A stretch of 36,312 nt of DNA. Source: a virus. The stretch lies in the IMG/VR virus record IMGVR_UViG_3300013103_000031, positions 1-36,312 of that record; one strand, given 5' to 3'. Below, in pieces: positions 6,607 to 14,047 of this stretch. Made by a program: the position numbers and the translations under genes. Below the pieces are notes generated by a model that did not search any database, had not been told where the DNA came from, and worked only from the letters and a program-made list of their open reading frames with translations. The first letter of the stretch is position 1. Every line of letters starts with the position of its first letter.

Positions 6607-6816
6607 TCAACCTTCAACATGAATGCAAACACTATTAGGAAAACACTGTAAAATGATTCGATTATCCATGCCCTTGGCCTTGGATTCATAGAAGGCAGGA
6701 CACCAATTGCCGCACAAAGATTCATCAGTTCTATGAGGACATCTCTTGGGGATGTATGTGTGCTGACTATTGTGCAAAGCAATCCCCGCCTGCTGAAAAC
6801 TATTATACGTCATCAT
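6607..6816 (-). CDS. Cys-rich small protein (69 aa)
   Basis: Starts MMTYNSFQQAGIALHNSQHT. The Cys/His series RCPHRTDESLCGNWCPAFY ... QCFPNSVC is spaced like a small zinc or metal site. The ATG overlaps the stop of the coiled-coil gene as ATGA. A competing frame (6597-6782) overlaps it, but this one has the coupled start and the conserved-looking Cys pattern. Function unknown. Confidence 0.6.
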   Translation of the reverse strand: MMTYNSFQQAGIALHNSQHTYIPKRCPHRTDESLCGNWCPAFYESKAKGMDNRIILQCFPNSVCIHVEG

Positions 6817-7058
6817 TCTAATTCATCCCCCCATTTATCCAAAAATTCATCCAATGCCTTATCAAATTTCTTCTTCAGAGCTGCTTCCTTCTTCTCCAGT
6901 GTCTTGAGCATTGTTTTGGCTTCTGATATATTATCACAACCAAATTCGGCATGAAGAGATTTCATAGCCTCCTCCAATGCTCCGGCAGCCTTATCCGCTT
7001 CAGTCTGCCTCTTCTCCACCAATCTTTTCAACCTGGTAAGATCATCAATATTAGCCAC
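6813..7058 (-). CDS. Short coiled-coil protein between Mre11 and the Rad50 halves (81 aa)
   Basis: Almost entirely helical: IDDLTRLKRLVEKRQTEADK, then KTMLKTLEKKEAALKKKFDK and LDEFLDKWGDELE, with heptad-like spacing. A GTG at 7058 is preferred because TTGGAGGCTTTGGGAC lies ahead of it and it overlaps the mre11 stop by 8 nt. An upstream GTG at 7097 lacks an SD. Its position between the separated Rad50 halves makes it a candidate extra coiled-coil segment or cofactor of the Mre11/Rad50 complex. That is inference from location and composition. Confidence 0.65.
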   Translation of the reverse strand: MANIDDLTRLKRLVEKRQTEADKAAGALEEAMKSLHAEFGCDNISEAKTMLKTLEKKEAALKKKFDKALDEFLDKWGDELE

Positions 7059-8052
7059 GTCCCAAAGCCTCCAAAATGATTCTACGAATGTCATCACTGA
7101 CGACCCGCTTGGTCATTGCGTACTCGATCGCTTGCACAAAATCAAACCGAGTCTTCTCCAACTCACCAAGCCCTCTTACAAAATCCTTCATATCCCATAA
7201 TTCCATACTTTTCTTCGTACCATTGCAGTCTTCTTCTTTCCGCTCAAATTTATCACAATTGGTGTTCAGCTTGTGTGTGATGATATTGCCTGAACGACAT
7301 AACAATCCCACCTGAGGCTCATATTCTGCTTCATCCGTTTTCCGCCTCATGAGAGTTCCACAATTCAAGACCATCACCCCACCAACCACTGTCATAAATC
7401 CTCTATGGTTGTCCCCGAATATCACTGCATCATATCCTTTCACTCGGTCCAGATATTTACGAGATTCATGTTCTCGTGGTGCTCCTGGAAAGCAATGCCC
7501 ATCAACCCAGAAATAATCATGGACGAGTGCCACTTGCATTTTTTTGGATGCACTGTCTTTCAGCGGCCGTATTGGTTTGCCCCATGGAAATCCATGCACC
7601 ACCACATCCTCAGATATCATCGTGGCGACGCCATGAATGACAGGTTCTATCACCTGAGCCAGAACAAGAGTCCAATATGCTGACCTCTTCATCAACTCCA
7701 AATTATGCAGAGGTAGGTCATGCTGTCCTGGAATGGCATACATGCGAGGGAGATGATTGATGGCGAAATTGACCAACTCAGGTTCCGCTCTCCAATGATC
7801 AAACACATCTCCCGCACATAAGACCGGGACATCATAATGACTGGCAAGAGCACCAATCTCATTCAATGGCCGAGCCATCGCCTCAAACCAATCCGGCTCA
7901 TGTCTGCGAGCACGAGGTGGGCGTAATGTCAGATGGATGTCCGCACATACTATCGCGACGACTCTATCCTTGTCCCGCATAAGGGACAGGTCTCGCCTAG
8001 TCTCTCGTGAAATTTTGTTCTTGCCTGCTCCATAGACTCTTCTTTTTGGCAT
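7051..8052 (-). CDS. Mre11/SbcD/gp47-like nuclease (333 aa)
   Basis: Calcineurin-type metallophosphoesterase motifs appear in order: ADIHL (37-41), GDVFDHW (81-87), GQHDLP (109-114, the GNHD motif), HDYFW, and GDNHRG (the GxH motif). These bind two metal ions and cut DNA ends as the partner of a Rad50-like ATPase. The ATG at 8052 has the strong SD AAGGAGGAGGT and is therefore chosen, although it lies 103 nt inside the end of the Rad50 N-half gene. A later ATG at 7980 would reduce the overlap but has no good SD. The stop overlaps the coiled-coil gene start. Confidence 0.88.
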   Translation of the reverse strand: MPKRRVYGAGKNKISRETRRDLSLMRDKDRVVAIVCADIHLTLRPPRARRHEPDWFEAMARPLNEIGALASHYDVPVLCAGDVFDHWRAEPELVNFAINHLPRMYAIPGQHDLPLHNLELMKRSAYWTLVLAQVIEPVIHGVATMISEDVVVHGFPWGKPIRPLKDSASKKMQVALVHDYFWVDGHCFPGAPREHESRKYLDRVKGYDAVIFGDNHRGFMTVVGGVMVLNCGTLMRRKTDEAEYEPQVGLLCRSGNIITHKLNTNCDKFERKEEDCNGTKKSMELWDMKDFVRGLGELEKTRFDFVQAIEYAMTKRVVSDDIRRIILEALGRG

Positions 8053-8972
8053 ACCTCCTCCTTTAGACCTTGAATGTCATCAAGCATCATCGTCAATCGA
8101 TCCCTCTCTGCTGCAACGGCACCCCAATCATCTGCGACCTTCTCAATCGTGACTAGGGATGGGACTGGAGCTTGAGCGATCTTCCGTAATTCTCGGATAT
8201 ACCCTACCTGATCACATAATTCTTTCTTCTTTTTCTGGGCTTCTTGCCATTCTATACCCGCATTCACTACGATCTCGCCACTGATCAACCATTCTCTCGC
8301 ATTCTTTTCAGTTCTTCTGTGTGATACTGCTCTCTCCAAAACAGAACGCAAGACAGACGCTCTCTGCAAAACCTCAGAATAATCAGTCTCAATAGCACAT
8401 ACCTTTTCAAAATCCTTGTCCATCTCTAATACATGCCGCAACCGAGATCGCTCCTCCTTGCTCTCTCGAACTCTATCTCCCACCACCTCCATCTCTACCT
8501 TGGCTTTGCGTGAAGCAGATGCCAGATTCGCCAGAGTGGTGTCTATGATTCCAAGATCAATTATCCGGTTCAGCTGCCTGCTCACCTCACCTGCAGTCTC
8601 ACTGAACCAGTATGGACTGTCGTGCTGCCCTTGAAAATTGACTGTATCCATATTGAATGCCTGAGACACATCGGGAGGGACATCATTCCCAAAGGCCTCA
8701 AGAATGACATCTCCAACCTCATATAAATTCTCTTTCCCTCTCACCCGGATGATAGATGTGTCATCCACCTCAACCGTAACAATAGCTTCCCGAGCGCCAT
8801 CACGAATAAAAGCTTCACCAGATGGTCTATTTGTCACTACCCATTTCAGAGCCCGGATGATAGATGACTTACCTGTATCACTCGGACCGATAATGGATGT
8901 GATTCCAGGAGCAAATTCAATGGACAATTCCTTATGAGCCTGGAAATTCTCAATTGTCAATGATTTGATCAT
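7950..8972 (-). CDS. Rad50/SbcC-like ATPase, N-terminal half ending at the zinc hook (340 aa)
   Basis: Starts MIKSLTIENFQAHKELSIEF, the typical Rad50/SMC opening. The Walker A GPSDTGKSS is at 29-37 and a Q-loop-like NFQGQHDSPYWF is at about 115. A long coiled coil runs from about 150 to 325. The protein stops eight residues after CPLC (329-332), which is the Rad50 zinc-hook motif. The returning coil and Walker B lobe are encoded separately at 5047-5616. The last 103 nt overlap the start of mre11 in another frame. AAGGATAAGA is the SD. The gene is intact, so the split looks established rather than a recent frameshift. Confidence 0.87.
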   Translation of the reverse strand: MIKSLTIENFQAHKELSIEFAPGITSIIGPSDTGKSSIIRALKWVVTNRPSGEAFIRDGAREAIVTVEVDDTSIIRVRGKENLYEVGDVILEAFGNDVPPDVSQAFNMDTVNFQGQHDSPYWFSETAGEVSRQLNRIIDLGIIDTTLANLASASRKAKVEMEVVGDRVRESKEERSRLRHVLEMDKDFEKVCAIETDYSEVLQRASVLRSVLERAVSHRRTEKNAREWLISGEIVVNAGIEWQEAQKKKKELCDQVGYIRELRKIAQAPVPSLVTIEKVADDWGAVAAERDRLTMMLDDIQGLKEEVCQKEESMEQARTKFHERLGETCPLCGTRIESSR

Positions 8973-9264
8973 TCTTATCCTTCCATTGCTGCCATTTCTT
9001 CATATACCTCGTCGGATTGGCTATGCTCTGCAAATGCCTTCCAGTCTCTCTGTATAGCCTGATCATTCTCTTGCGCATCTTTCTCAGCCATTGCACTCGC
9101 AAATCATTATAGAACGAGACCATGGCGAATCCTGTCTTCTCCCGTCGCGGACTGCGAATATGAATGCTGACAATCAGACTATACGGATGATTCTTACGGA
9201 CATCATATATCCGCATCACCCCATCCTTTTCAATTGTCAGAAGACACGGTATTGGTTTCAGCAT
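8950..9264 (-). CDS. Basic protein (104 aa), unknown
   Basis: Starts MLKPIPCLLTIEKDGVMRIY two bases after the stop of the zinc-ribbon gene. A beta-rich first half (LIVSIHIRSPRREKTGFAMV) leads to a basic helix-rich second half (RVQWLRKMRKRMIRLYRE..., YMKKWQQWKDKND). The SD is weak, so translation is probably coupled. It overlaps the Rad50 N-half start by 23 nt. No family recognised. Confidence 0.6.
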   Translation of the reverse strand: MLKPIPCLLTIEKDGVMRIYDVRKNHPYSLIVSIHIRSPRREKTGFAMVSFYNDLRVQWLRKMRKRMIRLYRETGRHLQSIANPTRYMKKWQQWKDKNDQIIDN

Positions 9265-9265
9265 A

Positions 9266-9433
9266 TTAACACAATTCTCTCGTCCGTCTGGTGCGAGGAG
9301 CGTCAAACGTCCCGCATTCAGAGCATTGCCAACTATGATACTCCGGATTCCATGTCACAGATTTCTTGCCACACATCTTACATCCGAAGAACTTCGTCAT
9401 GAAATATTTTTCTGTCCCCACAATCTCCTTCAT
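9266..9433 (-). CDS. Zinc-ribbon protein (55 aa)
   Basis: Starts MKEIVGTEKYFMTKFFGCKM. CKMCGKK and CSECG, separated by WNPEYHSWQ, form a two-CxxC zinc ribbon. The ATG at 9433 follows GAGGAAGC, and an upstream ATG inside the SD region is rejected. It is the first gene after the 15-bp repeat array. Unknown role. Confidence 0.65.
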   Translation of the reverse strand: MKEIVGTEKYFMTKFFGCKMCGKKSVTWNPEYHSWQCSECGTFDAPRTRRTRELC

Positions 9434-9465
9434 GCTTCCTCCTCTCATACCCTATTATCTGAATT

Positions 9466-9525
9466 CAACCCTATATTTCTCAACCCTTTTAATATCAACC
9501 CTTTTGAATTCAACCCTTTTATCTG
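9466..9525 (-). repeat. Tandem 15-bp iterons (AAAAGGGTTGA family)
   Basis: Four copies of CAACCC(T)TTT on the plus strand start at 9466, 9481, 9496 and 9511, exactly 15 bp apart. On the minus strand this reads AAAAGGGTTGA plus a variable 4-base spacer. A degenerate fifth unit (ACCCTATTATCTGAA) precedes at about 9447. The array fills the only gap (9434-9518) between the nuclease gene and the zinc-ribbon gene. It may be a protein-binding array, an origin-type iteron set, or a run of SD-like GGG boxes in mRNA. Confidence 0.85.
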
Positions 9526-10079
9526 AAATTTTCAGGAGATACACGATCAAAGAAGTCCTGAAGAAGGCAACAATAGACATGAAGAGAACCACCCTCTTTC
9601 AAATCCACCCGGGCGATGATATGAGGACACTGGCGAAGAGCAGAATACGTGTCAATATGAGACATCATACGCAAAGGGAAAAAAGCCAACGTCTCACGCC
9701 TATCACGACGAGTAATCAGCATCCAAGCATCCAAACCAGCATTCTTTCTATCCTCATCTACCTGATGAAAAAATTGCTCCCACTGCTGCATTGCTGCAGT
9801 TTCCTTCTTATCCATCATATCCATGAATGTATATGCTGAATATCCACGTTTCACCTCTATCGTAAAATAATCCAGGAGAGGCTGACCAATAGGATCTGTG
9901 GCTTGAATGTCACCATACTGACCAAATGTGCTCTTGCCCGTCTTGGAACGAGTCTTCGCCATGGCACCAGAATTTGCGGACCTCCAGAAGACATCATCTC
10001 TCTGACCACCCGTCCACCATGCAGACAATTGTCTGCAGACCTGTCTCTCAAATTCGCTTCCTTTTCCGCTTTTTGCCAT
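9519..10079 (-). CDS. PD-(D/E)XK-type nuclease, possibly a Holliday-junction resolvase (186 aa)
   Basis: Starts MAKSGKGSEFERQVCRQLSA. The layout GSEFERQV ... WRSANSGA ... GDIQATDP ... TIEVKRGYS matches the conserved E, GD and ExK positions of the Hjc-like/VRR-type PD-(D/E)XK fold, with candidate catalytic residues E9, D57 and E75-x-K77 (approximate numbering). It follows the 5'-3' exonuclease (32-nt overlap) and the RecA-like gene, so resolving or trimming recombination intermediates is a natural role. The SD is GAGGAGAGCAC. The family call is fair; the exact substrate is not known. Confidence 0.7.
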   Translation of the reverse strand: MAKSGKGSEFERQVCRQLSAWWTGGQRDDVFWRSANSGAMAKTRSKTGKSTFGQYGDIQATDPIGQPLLDYFTIEVKRGYSAYTFMDMMDKKETAAMQQWEQFFHQVDEDRKNAGLDAWMLITRRDRRETLAFFPLRMMSHIDTYSALRQCPHIIARVDLKEGGSLHVYCCLLQDFFDRVSPENFR

Positions 10080-10938
10080 GTGCTCTCCTCAATCTCACTC
10101 TATTGCCAAATTCACCAGCAAATAGACGTGACCAATCTTTTCGCTTTGAACCTTCCAAAAAACTATCAATCCCATATTTTTCACAGAATGCAAAAAAAGC
10201 ATCCTCATCATATTCAGGATCTCGCAATTCAAATGGTCGGGTCTTATGATGAGGCAATATGGTGAGTTCTTTCCATAGACTATACCTGCCATCTTTGGGC
10301 ATGGGTCTGTCCCCTTTGATTATTTCTATGGCTCTCTTGACACCTATTCCTTTCAGCCCTGGGACACCATCAGTCGTACACCCTCCAAGAGCCTTCACCC
10401 TGCCCCAATATCTCGCCTCAATCCCCTTCTCCTCCTCAAAATTATCATTGGTGAGCAGCTTATGTCTCTGAGGATCATACCACTCCACATTATTCGAAAT
10501 GCATTGCCACAGATCTCCATCAGAAGATATGATAATAGCCTTGTCCAATAATACCATCTGATCTGCTGCATATGCTATGAGATCATCAGATTCCAAACCA
10601 GTCTGCCTATACACTGGGAATCCTATTGAAGGCAAGATATCCTTGCGCAAGAGATTCACCTGTTCATGCATTATCTTGATCCTGATCAGTTCCTCCTCCG
10701 TACGATCCTCTCTCCTCCTCCTCTTGTATTCCGGGAACGCCTTCTCTCGATAGCTCTTCTTTGAATCTGTGAATATCATGACTCTATTGGACCGTACAAG
10801 AGGGTCATTGCAAATGGTGAGGAGCTGGAGAAAGAACCCAAACATAATACCAGTCGGAATATCCTCATGGTCTAGACCATCCAATGAATGTCGGGCTCTG
10901 TGCGCCAAGAATGATAAGTCAATGAACACTCGCTTCAT
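10048..10938 (-). CDS. 5'-3' exonuclease / flap endonuclease (296 aa)
   Basis: Belongs to the T4 RNase H/T5 D15/PolI 5'-nuclease superfamily. It opens MKRVFIDLSFLAHRARHSLD with the first metal-binding Asp. FTDSKKSYREKAFPEYKRRR gives the basic arch region, and ESDDLIAYAA and ISSDGDLWQ supply acidic metal ligands. GVPGLKGIGVKRA is the helix-hairpin-helix DNA-binding motif. It probably removes RNA primers and flaps. Notably the family-A polymerase in this phage lacks a 5' nuclease domain, so this separate gene supplies it. The start overlaps the recA stop as ATGA. Confidence 0.9.
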   Translation of the reverse strand: MKRVFIDLSFLAHRARHSLDGLDHEDIPTGIMFGFFLQLLTICNDPLVRSNRVMIFTDSKKSYREKAFPEYKRRRREDRTEEELIRIKIMHEQVNLLRKDILPSIGFPVYRQTGLESDDLIAYAADQMVLLDKAIIISSDGDLWQCISNNVEWYDPQRHKLLTNDNFEEEKGIEARYWGRVKALGGCTTDGVPGLKGIGVKRAIEIIKGDRPMPKDGRYSLWKELTILPHHKTRPFELRDPEYDEDAFFAFCEKYGIDSFLEGSKRKDWSRLFAGEFGNRVRLRRAHGKKRKRKRI

Positions 10939-12071
10939 TCATCCTCCTCCTCTTCCACCTTCGTGGAATATCGACCCTGACGATGGATGTCACAAGCTTC
11001 TCGGACATCATTCCAACATTCACCCACTACCCGCTGAAGCTTGCGTGACAAGCCATTCTCTTCAATGTGAGCAATGAGTTTTTGCCTGGTAAGAGTGACT
11101 TCAAATTCAGGAGCTTCAATGAGACTCTTCTTCTTCATCCACCATTTTTCAGCTACCAAATAATCAATGCAGGAACCAATATCATCAATGCCATATGATG
11201 GATATATGTCTGTCTGCACCTCGTGACTCTCTCCTGTGATCCGATTTTTCTTGACCTTCAATTTCACATGGATGCCTATCTGCCGATCTCTCCCCTTCAC
11301 CGTCTTCTTGATGGCTCCTGCCAATGAACTCCAGATCTCCACCGTAGCATAGAACTTGAGAGCATGGCCACCAGACCTTGTCTTTTTCTCAAATCCGAAT
11401 CCGATATTGTCCCGGGTCTGGGAAATGATTATCAATATGGACCCTGTATCACGCAAGCCTTTGAGGACCTTGCGTAACCCTTCTGAGTTGCGTTTCGCTT
11501 TACCATCGCCATACGACCCAGGAGTGTCCTTGCCTTTGCGATGTGCGTCTTTATGCTGCTCAAATTTGTCTGTCTCTGATTCACTGGTGAGAGAGTCCAT
11601 GGAATCCAGGACATAGACAAACGGTCTGCCGTCCTTCTTCGCCCGCTCAATGGCATCATCTACGTGATAGTAGAATTCTTCCACCAGGTAAGAATATACA
11701 GGACCATCCTCACCCATCTCTGGAGGCTCTACCCTGTCTCTGACCTCAGCATTGAACAGCTTCTCCAGATCAAGAAGACAACCATCCTCCACATTATCAT
11801 AGATGAGACGATAATTTTTGAATTGTGAGCTGATGAGAGCTTCCGCAAAGCAAGTCATCGCCAAAAATGTTTTTCCTGAAGTGGAGTCCCCTACCAGAAA
11901 ATAGTATTTCCCTTTGAGAAATGCTCCAAATGGATTATTGCTGCAGGCCAGGTTGAGCAAAGTGGAGCCTGATGACAAGAGATTTCGCCTGCTCACCTCC
12001 ATCGCCTTCTTACCACCAGACTTCTTTTCAGCTGCTGCAGATATTTGTCTGGCTCTCATTCTGATTTTCAT
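10935..12071 (-). CDS. RecA/UvsX-like recombinase (378 aa)
   Basis: Walker A GDSTSGKT is at 61-68 and Walker B VYVLDSMDS at 152-160. A RecA-type ISQTRDNIGFGFEKKTRSGG segment (L1/L2 region) is followed by HALKFYATVEIWS. The extra N-terminal 55 residues and C-terminal ~100 residues frame the core, and the tail is acidic (EVEEEEDE). It should polymerise on single-stranded DNA and catalyse strand exchange together with the SSB. AAGGAGCATAC precedes the ATG. It sits just after a terminator, which would separate its expression level from that of the SSB gene. Confidence 0.88.
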   Translation of the reverse strand: MKIRMRARQISAAAEKKSGGKKAMEVSRRNLLSSGSTLLNLACSNNPFGAFLKGKYYFLVGDSTSGKTFLAMTCFAEALISSQFKNYRLIYDNVEDGCLLDLEKLFNAEVRDRVEPPEMGEDGPVYSYLVEEFYYHVDDAIERAKKDGRPFVYVLDSMDSLTSESETDKFEQHKDAHRKGKDTPGSYGDGKAKRNSEGLRKVLKGLRDTGSILIIISQTRDNIGFGFEKKTRSGGHALKFYATVEIWSSLAGAIKKTVKGRDRQIGIHVKLKVKKNRITGESHEVQTDIYPSYGIDDIGSCIDYLVAEKWWMKKKSLIEAPEFEVTLTRQKLIAHIEENGLSRKLQRVVGECWNDVREACDIHRQGRYSTKVEEEEDE

Positions 12072-12085
12072 GTATGCTCCTTATC

Positions 12086-12120
12086 AAAAGAAAAAGAAGG
12101 GCGAGCCTTCACCCGCCCTT
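12086..12120 (-). terminator. Intrinsic terminator between ssb and recA
   Basis: On the minus strand a 7-bp perfect stem (12114-12120 with 12097-12103), 10-nt loop, then CTTTTTCTTTT. It lies in the 73-nt gap after the SSB-like gene and immediately before the recA SD. Partial read-through would give high SSB and lower RecA. Confidence 0.8.
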
Positions 12121-12144
12121 CCAGATCAATCTCCATGATGAATA

Positions 12145-13365
12145 TCAGTCACTCGCCTCTTCACATTCGTCCCAATAAGGGCAATCATCACATTCTTCAA
12201 AGGCGTCAATGTCCTTGCCGAATGTGCCGCCGCCTGGACACTTCTTCTTCCCAGAAGATTTTTTGGACGTGGATTTTGACTTTTTCTTGGACTTGGCCGG
12301 AGCTTCGTCCTCGTCGTCATCGTCATCCTCATCATCGTCATCTGCTGACTTCTTTTTGGACGTGGATTTTGACTTTTTCTTGGACTTGGCCGGGGGTTCA
12401 TCCTCGTCATCGTCCTCATCCTCGTCGTCGTCCTCATCTTCATCTGCCGGCTTTTTCTTCTTGGATGTGGATTTTGACTTTTTCTTGGACTTGGCCGGAG
12501 CTTCGTCCTCATCTTCATCATCCTCGTCATCATCGTCATCCTCGTCATCATCGTCGTCTGCCGGCTTTTTCTTCTTGGACCTGACCCTGGAGCGAGAGCG
12601 AGGCTCATCATCGTCTTCATCTTCATCATCCTCGTCGTCGTCGTCAATCTCCAAGAACATCGCCTTGATCTTCTCATAGCTGAAAACATTGAATATCTCG
12701 TCAAGGCAAGCCACCTTCTCCAGCACCTCCTCCTCGTCCATCTCATCCCGGTCTTTGAAGTCGATGCGTGTCGCCTCAATATACTTATTCCCTGCATATT
12801 GCGCATCACTGAATCGGACCTTCAGTGTCTTCCCGTCCTCCGTCACATCAAAGAAACTGAGATTTTCCTCCTCACCTTCTTTTAACTCCTGGTCCAGCAT
12901 GTTGGCAAATTTGCCGACCGACATGGCAAAAATGGCAACGGTGTCCTCTTCATCAGGATGCCAGATGTTGTAGGCGACATAATGCTGAGGGGACAGGTCC
13001 TTGATAGCTTCTTCGTTCTCCTTGTAATCCTTCTTCAGCCTGGTGATTTCTTCACAGATGGGGCATTTCTTGCCAACCGACCGTGGGCAGACAAGACTCT
13101 TCTGTTCCGGCCCGATTCCATGATGGACGTCAAATGGATATTTGTACCAGATGACACCAGGCATGATGCCATCATCAGGATGATGACTGGTCTTCACCTC
13201 ATAAGGCAAGATGTCAATCATGTACCTTCCCGCCTTGTCCGGTGTCCATTGCTCAATCCCTTCCGGGAGGTTGAAGAATGCACCTCCACCACCTTGACTG
13301 CTCGATGCTGCATTTGCTCTCACAGTCTCAGGACTGACTCGCTTTCTCTTTCTTCTCTTCGACAT
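12145..13365 (-). CDS. gp32-like single-stranded DNA-binding protein with modular acidic/basic tail (406 aa)
   Basis: Starts MSKRRKRKRVSPETVRANAA; the second ATG at 13365 has the right distance to AAAAGGAG. Residues about 25-235 form the OB core, with FFNLPEGIEQWTPDKAGRYM and the zinc-like CPRSVGKKCPICEEI as in T4 gp32-type proteins. From about residue 240 the tail alternates Asp/Glu blocks with AKSKKKSKSTSKK basic blocks (three copies). It ends in a second Cys cluster (KKCPGGGTFGKD..., CDDCPYWDECEE). Acidic SSB tails recruit replication proteins. The interleaved lysine blocks and the terminal Cys domain are unusual. It should coat ssDNA at the fork and in recombination. Confidence 0.85.
   Translation of the reverse strand: MSKRRKRKRVSPETVRANAASSSQGGGGAFFNLPEGIEQWTPDKAGRYMIDILPYEVKTSHHPDDGIMPGVIWYKYPFDVHHGIGPEQKSLVCPRSVGKKCPICEEITRLKKDYKENEEAIKDLSPQHYVAYNIWHPDEEDTVAIFAMSVGKFANMLDQELKEGEEENLSFFDVTEDGKTLKVRFSDAQYAGNKYIEATRIDFKDRDEMDEEEVLEKVACLDEIFNVFSYEKIKAMFLEIDDDDEDDEDEDDDEPRSRSRVRSKKKKPADDDDDEDDDDDEDDEDEDEAPAKSKKKSKSTSKKKKPADEDEDDDEDEDDDEDEPPAKSKKKSKSTSKKKSADDDDEDDDDDEDEAPAKSKKKSKSTSKKSSGKKKCPGGGTFGKDIDAFEECDDCPYWDECEEASD
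12260..12500 (-). repeat. Three internal repeats in the SSB tail
   Basis: A block of about 40 bp beginning ggac/tgtggattttgac on the plus strand and ending in ttggacttggccgg occurs near 12265, 12358 and 12463, separated by GAC/GAT-rich stretches. It encodes PAKSKKKSKSTSKKK. The copies are nearly identical at nucleotide level, which suggests recent duplication or gene conversion. Confidence 0.85.
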
Positions 13366-13510
13366 TTCCATTCTCCTTTTTGTTCTCTTCCAAAGATCGA
13401 ATGACTCCTCTCGTTGCCATTCGGGCCATAATATATACCCATATCACCCCACATATCGCACCAGAAAGCAAGAGGAATCCGTATCCCATGACAGATAATA
13501 GAGTCATCAT
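13328..13510 (-). CDS. Small membrane protein (60 aa)
   Basis: Starts MMTLLSVMGYGFLLLSGAIC with one hydrophobic segment to about residue 30. A charged tail (EENKKENGNVEEKKEKASQS) follows. The ATG overlaps the upstream stop as ATGA, and its 3' end overlaps the ssb start by 38 nt. The coupled start favours it over a competing frame (13320-13532). Role unknown. A membrane tether beside the SSB gene is intriguing but may be incidental. Confidence 0.55.
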   Translation of the reverse strand: MMTLLSVMGYGFLLLSGAICGVIWVYIMARMATRGVIRSLEENKKENGNVEEKKEKASQS

Positions 13511-14019
13511 TTCCCTTTCTTGACCCGTACACGCGCTCTTGCCACTTGCTTCTTCGCCACTGCTTCTTTACGCTTGCTCGTCACCTCCTTCCATGCATCC
13601 ACCAAATTATGCGGAACAGACGGGCCGGCGAAATACTGCTGGCCATGCAAAGTGACCAGTATCTCTATCATCCGCTTCCTCTGCTCCATCGCTTCTACCG
13701 CTCTCTCCAACATATGAAAATCAGCCCTGGCACTGATATGCTCCTCTTGTGCCTCGAGAAATTCAGGGTGGATCTTAATTGCAGCGGCGATAGAACCTTC
13801 CGTGACTTTTGCAATCCCAAATGAATCAGGATCAAGTCGAGCCTTACTGCTCAACTTCGCTTCCAGCACATCCATCTTCAGCTTCGCATGATCAGCTCTT
13901 TCCTTAGCTTCTACCGCCCTCTCCGCCCACTTGAAGAATAGCTCGCCTTGCCGGCCAGCCTCTACCTCCAAATAATTAGGGTCAATCTTCAGATCTGATT
14001 CAAATTCATTCTTTTCCAT
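13507..14019 (-). CDS. Coiled-coil protein next to ssb (170 aa)
   Basis: Starts MEKNEFESDLKIDPNYLEVE. It is largely helical, with a conserved-looking core (QGELFFKWAERAVEAKERAD, KVTEGSIAAAIKIHPEFLEA) and a basic C-terminus (RVRVKKGK). I recall similar proteins next to SSB or recombination genes in other phages. A recombination-mediator or SSB-partner role (UvsY-like by position) is a guess. GAGGAGAAAAA precedes the ATG. Confidence 0.65.
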   Translation of the reverse strand: MEKNEFESDLKIDPNYLEVEAGRQGELFFKWAERAVEAKERADHAKLKMDVLEAKLSSKARLDPDSFGIAKVTEGSIAAAIKIHPEFLEAQEEHISARADFHMLERAVEAMEQRKRMIEILVTLHGQQYFAGPSVPHNLVDAWKEVTSKRKEAVAKKQVARARVRVKKGK

Positions 14020-14047
14020 TTTTTCTCCTCACTATATTATCTGAGTA

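Noticed and set aside
6597-6782. Alternative minus frame with hydrophobic C-terminus overlapping 6607-6816
   Set aside because: Its stop could couple to the lipoprotein start, but it lacks a coupled or SD-supported start, while 6607-6816 has an ATGA start and a regular Cys pattern. Not excluded.
12209-12679. Plus-strand Ser-rich open frame
   Set aside because: It is the antisense shadow of the Asp/Glu-rich ssb tail (GAC/GAT repeats read as TCG/TCA). All genes are on the other strand.
13320-13532. Frame overlapping the small membrane protein before ssb
   Set aside because: No coupled start. The 13328-13510 frame has ATGA coupling and a transmembrane segment.
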